Shown here: positions 60,254 through 64,000 of the stretch, in pieces
Numbering within the stretch: position 1 is the stretch's first letter
Layout of the letters: each line of letters opens with the position of its first letter
NCBI GenBank assembly: GCA_028386065.3
Contig: JAKUCV010001126.1
Coordinates: forward strand, 109,640 to 173,639
Length of the DNA: 64,000 bases
Reading direction: 5' to 3'
Origin: Turnera subulata
Lineage: Eukaryota > Streptophyta > Magnoliopsida > Malpighiales > Passifloraceae
Position numbers and translations under genes: made by a program
The notes under the pieces: model-generated
Told to the model about the DNA's origin: nothing
The model's database searches: none
What the model saw: the letters and a program-made list of their open reading frames with translations, nothing else

Positions 60254-60783
60254 ATGTTGTTCACGTAGGATATGTAGAAGAAGCTAAGTTCGAGAAAATC
60301 GTTGGCTGTCATTGAATATCTTGCGGGCCTGATGTTTAGCTGTGACAGACTTAGAGAAAGTGTGACGTTCCTGGCATTCATATTTTCTGTATTTTCTTCC
60401 GTATCTCCATGGTCCTGTCATCTGCATCTGAGCTAGAACTGACTCAGATGATTTGTGTAATATCTTGAAATTAGTTCTCTAAGTTCAATTTTAATCAAGA
60501 ATGTTTTCGAAATCCATCTCAAGTCCATTGTTGAAGTGTGTTTACAAAAACCAGTACTAAATCAAAAAAAGAAAGAAAGAGTAACCTGAATGATCCGACA
60601 TATTTGATCAAGCAAAATCCAGTCTCTCTACCCTTTGCTAGTTTTCGTCCCCACATAAATCTCACTTAACTCGAAGTTGGCTTGTCCCATTTGCACTTGT
60701 GGACTGTGGTGAAGTATTGACAGGACCTTGTACAGGTATCAGGTTCATAGATTAGAGTACCCCATCAAAAAGAATCAAGTGGT

Positions 60784-61456
60784 TCATGTCGGCCTAAAGC
60801 AATATGTCCAATAGGATCTCTTTCTTCTGCTGTTAATATTATCCGCTTTTAGATTACACGAAGAGTGAATCATCTCCCACATCACTTGAATGTCTGTGTA
60901 TTCCCCGCAAGATTCCATGTCCTTGTAAAGACTCATGAGCCCATATTTGTTCCCTGCAAAGTACCAATATAATCGTCAGAATACCGAAATGATTGTGCAA
61001 TCCTGAAAGAATACTTCCAAGAATGATGCCTGACGTTCTTGTCTCAAATAAGTCTCCCTTAGGACATTATAACATACGGTTATGAATTTATAGTTGAGTA
61101 CTAATCTTATGAATAAGATACAACAATCTATGAAATTTTTGTAGTTCAATACCGAAAACTTGATGGCCAAAGAAGATAAGAATTGGAAGTCAAGTCTTCT
61201 TACCTTTAACACAAAAACAAGACTAAATTATTCTCTCCCCCTATGCTTAATGAAGGAAAAGGTATAGAGAGATTCTGACGAACTTGATCTTACCTCTGGT
61301 CTTGCAACGTAAACTGGAAGTGAGCTTTAGAAGCCTGCACTTAGCAGAGAGGATGAGCCTTTGTTTAAAGCATTGCCCCCCTCTCCATATCTCCATGTTT
61401 TCGCGGCTGATGCCTACTCTTTGCTTCCCTTTATATATATCTCCAATTTCACTCAT
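60784..61456 (-). CDS. small two-exon plant protein of unknown function
   Basis: On the minus strand exon 1 (61,456-61,294) ends at GAG|GTAAG and exon 2 (60,953-60,784) begins after TTTGCAG; phases match and 333 bases give 110 residues. Exon 1 encodes a basic segment (GGQCFKQRLILSAKCRLLKLTS, part). Exon 2 encodes KYGLMSLYKDMESCGEYTD, then QVMWEMIHSSC, and a basic end finishing FRPT. Codon use and the Cys/Trp-rich conserved-looking text suggest a real gene, and I have the impression of similar uncharacterised plant proteins, but no name or function. A second in-frame Met (MEIWRGG, residue 20) could be the true start. No signal peptide or membrane segment. It converges with ferritin; the two stop codons are about 600 bases apart. 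Confidence 0.7.
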
Positions 61457-63020
61457 TGTCCTAATGTCCTCTTATTATTAACAATTTAATACTAGACAAG
61501 CATCCAATGACATGCGACGTACATGAAGACAGAATAGGTTTTCATGGTCAAATTGTGCTTCGCATTTTTTAACCCTCCAAAAATAATGCAGAGGTATTCA
61601 TGTAGTTAGCTTAAAAGTTTCTGTTATCAAGATTCCCTATGGATAACAATTGCAATGATGAAAATTAAAACAAGTTTAACAACAGATGGTTTAAGTTTAA
61701 TAGTAGCTTAGAAGGAAAACCTAAGTGGTGTAGAAGAGAAATTAATTAGAATTCCAAAAGGTCCTATTTGTCAATTAAAATGACGAGGATTTTGAAGATC
61801 TTACTATCTTAGAACTCATAATATCAACTATAATGATGTAAACTAAAGTCATAATTGGATTGATATTATTTAGTGGGAAGATTCGGACACTTGAGCGAGC
61901 CAAGTTTATTTGGACTTTGCATTTTCCACTTTTCGCCCCACCAAATATTCGTTCCTTTTTATTGTATATCAATGGGGCCATGGTCAAACGGTTGGTTTGG
62001 TGTTTCCAGTGTTTTTGTGTATACTCTCTATCCCGCTCTCGGAAATGATGCCAAATATAAGCAGATAACCAGAGAGTTTTGATTGGCAACTTTTAAAAAT
62101 AAGCGTATCAAAGAAGAGAATTAGAATATGCTTAGTGCTCTTCCTATCACTATCAGTGTGTGCTAAATCTACTTACTTCTTTGAGTGTGTACAGTTAACT
62201 TCACAATTGAGGGACTGAAGCATGTGCCTTGCAACCATTTCTGGTCCTTCAGTCCCTAACTGCTTCATTGACATTTTACCAACTCTATTCCACCCAAACT
62301 TGTTCCTTCCGTGTGTATTATATAGCGGAAAAGGAAACAAATGTTGTGTGTATGTTTTTTATGTGGCGGTTAGTAAAACCCACTGGCAAAAGAATTTGTG
62401 AGCGGTACTTTACTAGTACTCTTGCAAAAAGGAAGAGGATTGGAGTTGCAAATTCAATGTTAGAATTAAGAAAAACAAAGTTTGGGAGCTCGTAGGCCTT
62501 GGTGTTCGTTAATTGTTAAAGCAAGCATGTCTCGGCCGACTATCAAGAACTAGCACACTACCGTGGAATCCACGGGCCTAGTTAGCATTAGTATAATAAT
62601 ATGTAGTTTAAAGTATTTTTTTGACACACATAGTATTTTTTAAGCAATTAAATAGTTCATAATTTTTTTCCTGATTTAGTATACTTTTTTTCCTTTGTTT
62701 CCACCTCTATTTTTTTACACAATTTTTCATTCTTTTTACTAATATGTTCCACATCTATTTCTTGTTGCATCTTTCAACAATTGTATTTCGGTCAACAAAA
62801 TCAAACAAATGAATAGGGATATTTTTTATATCTCCTATACTACTTGTTCAATTTTGGTAGAACCATAAAACAAAATTTTAAATTGGTGCTTCACTGGTCG
62901 GTTTTGACTGGTTTCTTTAACCATCTTGAAATTAGAGATTTTATAGACCAAGCTTTCTTGCAATTTGGCACGAAAATGTTGTGCAAAACTTTTCTTTATT
63001 ATAGCATGCATCATTGAACC
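61457..63020. other. intergenic, no gene recognised
   Basis: Promoter side of the small minus-strand gene, then AT-rich sequence. Open frames such as 61,775-62,089 (minus) and 62,229-62,495 (plus) lack recognisable motifs. No repeat borders. Confidence 0.45.
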
Positions 63021-63039
63021 CTATTTCAAAATCACACAA

Positions 63040-63742
63040 AATTTTTTAAAAAAGTTAGGAAAAATTTTAAAAATAAAATAATGCCAAAAAAATAAAAACT
63101 GAAAAAATAATACCAAAGAATAAGTAAGCAAAAAAATAATATAATGCCAAAAAAATACAATGAGGTAAAAATAAAAACATAAAGTAAAATAAATATGGAA
63201 AATTAAGAAAAACAAATACAATGCGAAAAAATAAAAACAAAAAATAATTTAAAACTGGAAAATAAAGAAAAACAAATCAATGCGGAAACAAAAAGAATAT
63301 ATAAATCTGGTAATTTATTAAGACAAAAACAATGTGTAAAAAATAAAAACAGAAAATAATATAAATCTGGAAAATTAAGAAAAACAAATACAATGCAAAA
63401 AAATAAAAACAGAAAAATAATATATAAAACTTGCAATTTATAAAAATAAATACAATGCTAATAAAAAAAGAAAATAATATCAATCTGAAAATTAAGAAAA
63501 ACAAATACAAAGCCAGAAAAATAAAAATAGCAAAATAATATTTTAATCTGGAGGAAAAAAATACAATGCGGGGAAAAAAAGAATATATGAATATGGTAAT
63601 TTATTAAAAAAAATACAATACTCATTAGTATAAAAAAAACAAATACAATGCGAAAAAAATAAAAACCGAAAGTAATATAAATCTGGAAAATTAAGAAAAA
63701 CAAATACAATGTAAAAAAATAAAAATAGAAAAATAATATATA
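63040..63742. repeat. AT-rich degenerate tandem repeat
   Basis: About 700 bases of imperfect units of roughly 60-75 bases built on AATCTGGAAAATTAAGAAAA and ACAAATACAATGCGAAAAAA. Units vary in length and sequence. It runs up to the start of the third LTR-like copy at 63,743. The translated poly-Phe/Tyr/Leu frames on the minus strand are artefacts of this composition. Confidence 0.8.
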
Positions 63743-64000
63743 TGAAACGCCCCGACCCGTATTTACCGTACACAGTAAACACGAGCCGGAACTGTGACAA
63801 CCCAGCCCAACAAGGCCTAGCATACAGTGTATAAAAGAATATCTCGGCCCAACGGCCCAAAATAGTAAACATCGTAAACAACAATACCGGCCCATTGGCC
63901 CAATAAATATAACAACAGTGCACAGCGGAAGACTTAAACTCACTAACACTGTATGCGACACATGCAAACTATGGATCCAAGCCCGTCCAAGGGAAACGTC
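63743..64000 (-). mobile_element. third copy of the long LTR-like family, cut by the window end
   Basis: TGAAACGCCCCGACCCGT and the following CAGTAAACACG, CGGAACTGTGACAA and GGAAGACTTAAACTCA match the end of the elements at 45,433-50,021 and 50,174-53,725, in minus orientation. Only 258 bases are visible. No target duplication can be checked. Confidence 0.85.

Noticed and set aside
63021..63967. Phe/Tyr-rich membrane-protein-like frames on the minus strand
   Set aside because: They arise from the AT-rich tandem repeat; no real protein signature.

Overview
The window is nuclear DNA of a flowering plant, most likely a eudicot. Host genes have GT/AG introns and clear plant homologues: a plastid ferritin with a transit peptide and eight coding exons, a PYR/PYL abscisic acid receptor, a DUF538 protein and plant-type 2-oxoglutarate (2OG) oxygenases. 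Most of the remaining sequence is AT-rich intergenic DNA and plant-type transposons. The species cannot be fixed from the sequence.

Layout. (1) 1-19,040 is a decayed tandem cluster of 2OG/Fe(II) oxygenases of the 'ACC oxidase homolog' type. It holds one intact three-exon gene (1084-2458), a frameshifted and truncated copy (8642-8973), a duplicated promoter with no gene behind it (about 11,095-11,600), and a copy whose first exon runs into a transposon (12,584-13,023). Between and inside these lie a complete Copia element on the minus strand (2642-8006, with a 5-bp target duplication), a truncated Copia element (about 8974-11,094), a LINE tail, and a Copia element with one uninterrupted gag-pol frame (13,024 to about 19,036). 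(2) 19,040-38,900 holds the ABA receptor PYL4/5/6-like (22,354-23,034, minus), a 1.94-kb Mutator-like element with long terminal inverted repeats and a GC-rich cargo (26,070-28,012), a smaller inverted-repeat element (30,952-31,871), a DUF538 gene (32,204-34,277), tRNA-Gly(GCC) (34,821-34,891, minus) and a mitoferrin-like carrier (35,945-37,690, minus). (3) 38,900-53,730 is transposon territory. It has an L1-type LINE whose ORF2 keeps one frame but carries ten stop codons, then two very long LTR-like elements in opposite orientation, each with its own 5-bp target duplication. (4) 53,730-64,000 holds a chloroplast ferritin gene (57,745-60,189), a small two-exon gene on the minus strand (60,784-61,456), an AT-rich tandem repeat, and the start of a third copy of the long LTR-like family that leaves the window.

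How the genes relate. Ferritin stores iron in plastids and mitoferrin imports iron into mitochondria, so two organellar iron genes lie about 20 kb apart. From remembered Arabidopsis locus numbers, ferritin FER1 is next to the DUF538 gene At5g01610, and FER4 lies close to PYL6. The gene content here therefore looks like an old syntenic block since enlarged by transposons. The oxygenase cluster appears to have been broken up by repeated Copia insertion.

No CRISPR array, operon or microbial defence system is present. The less usual signals are a retrotransposon whose start codon and splice donor seem to lie in its LTR, the inverted pair of giant solo LTRs with exon-like segments, the possible Pack-MULE cargo, and the strong bias to TAG stops in the LINE.
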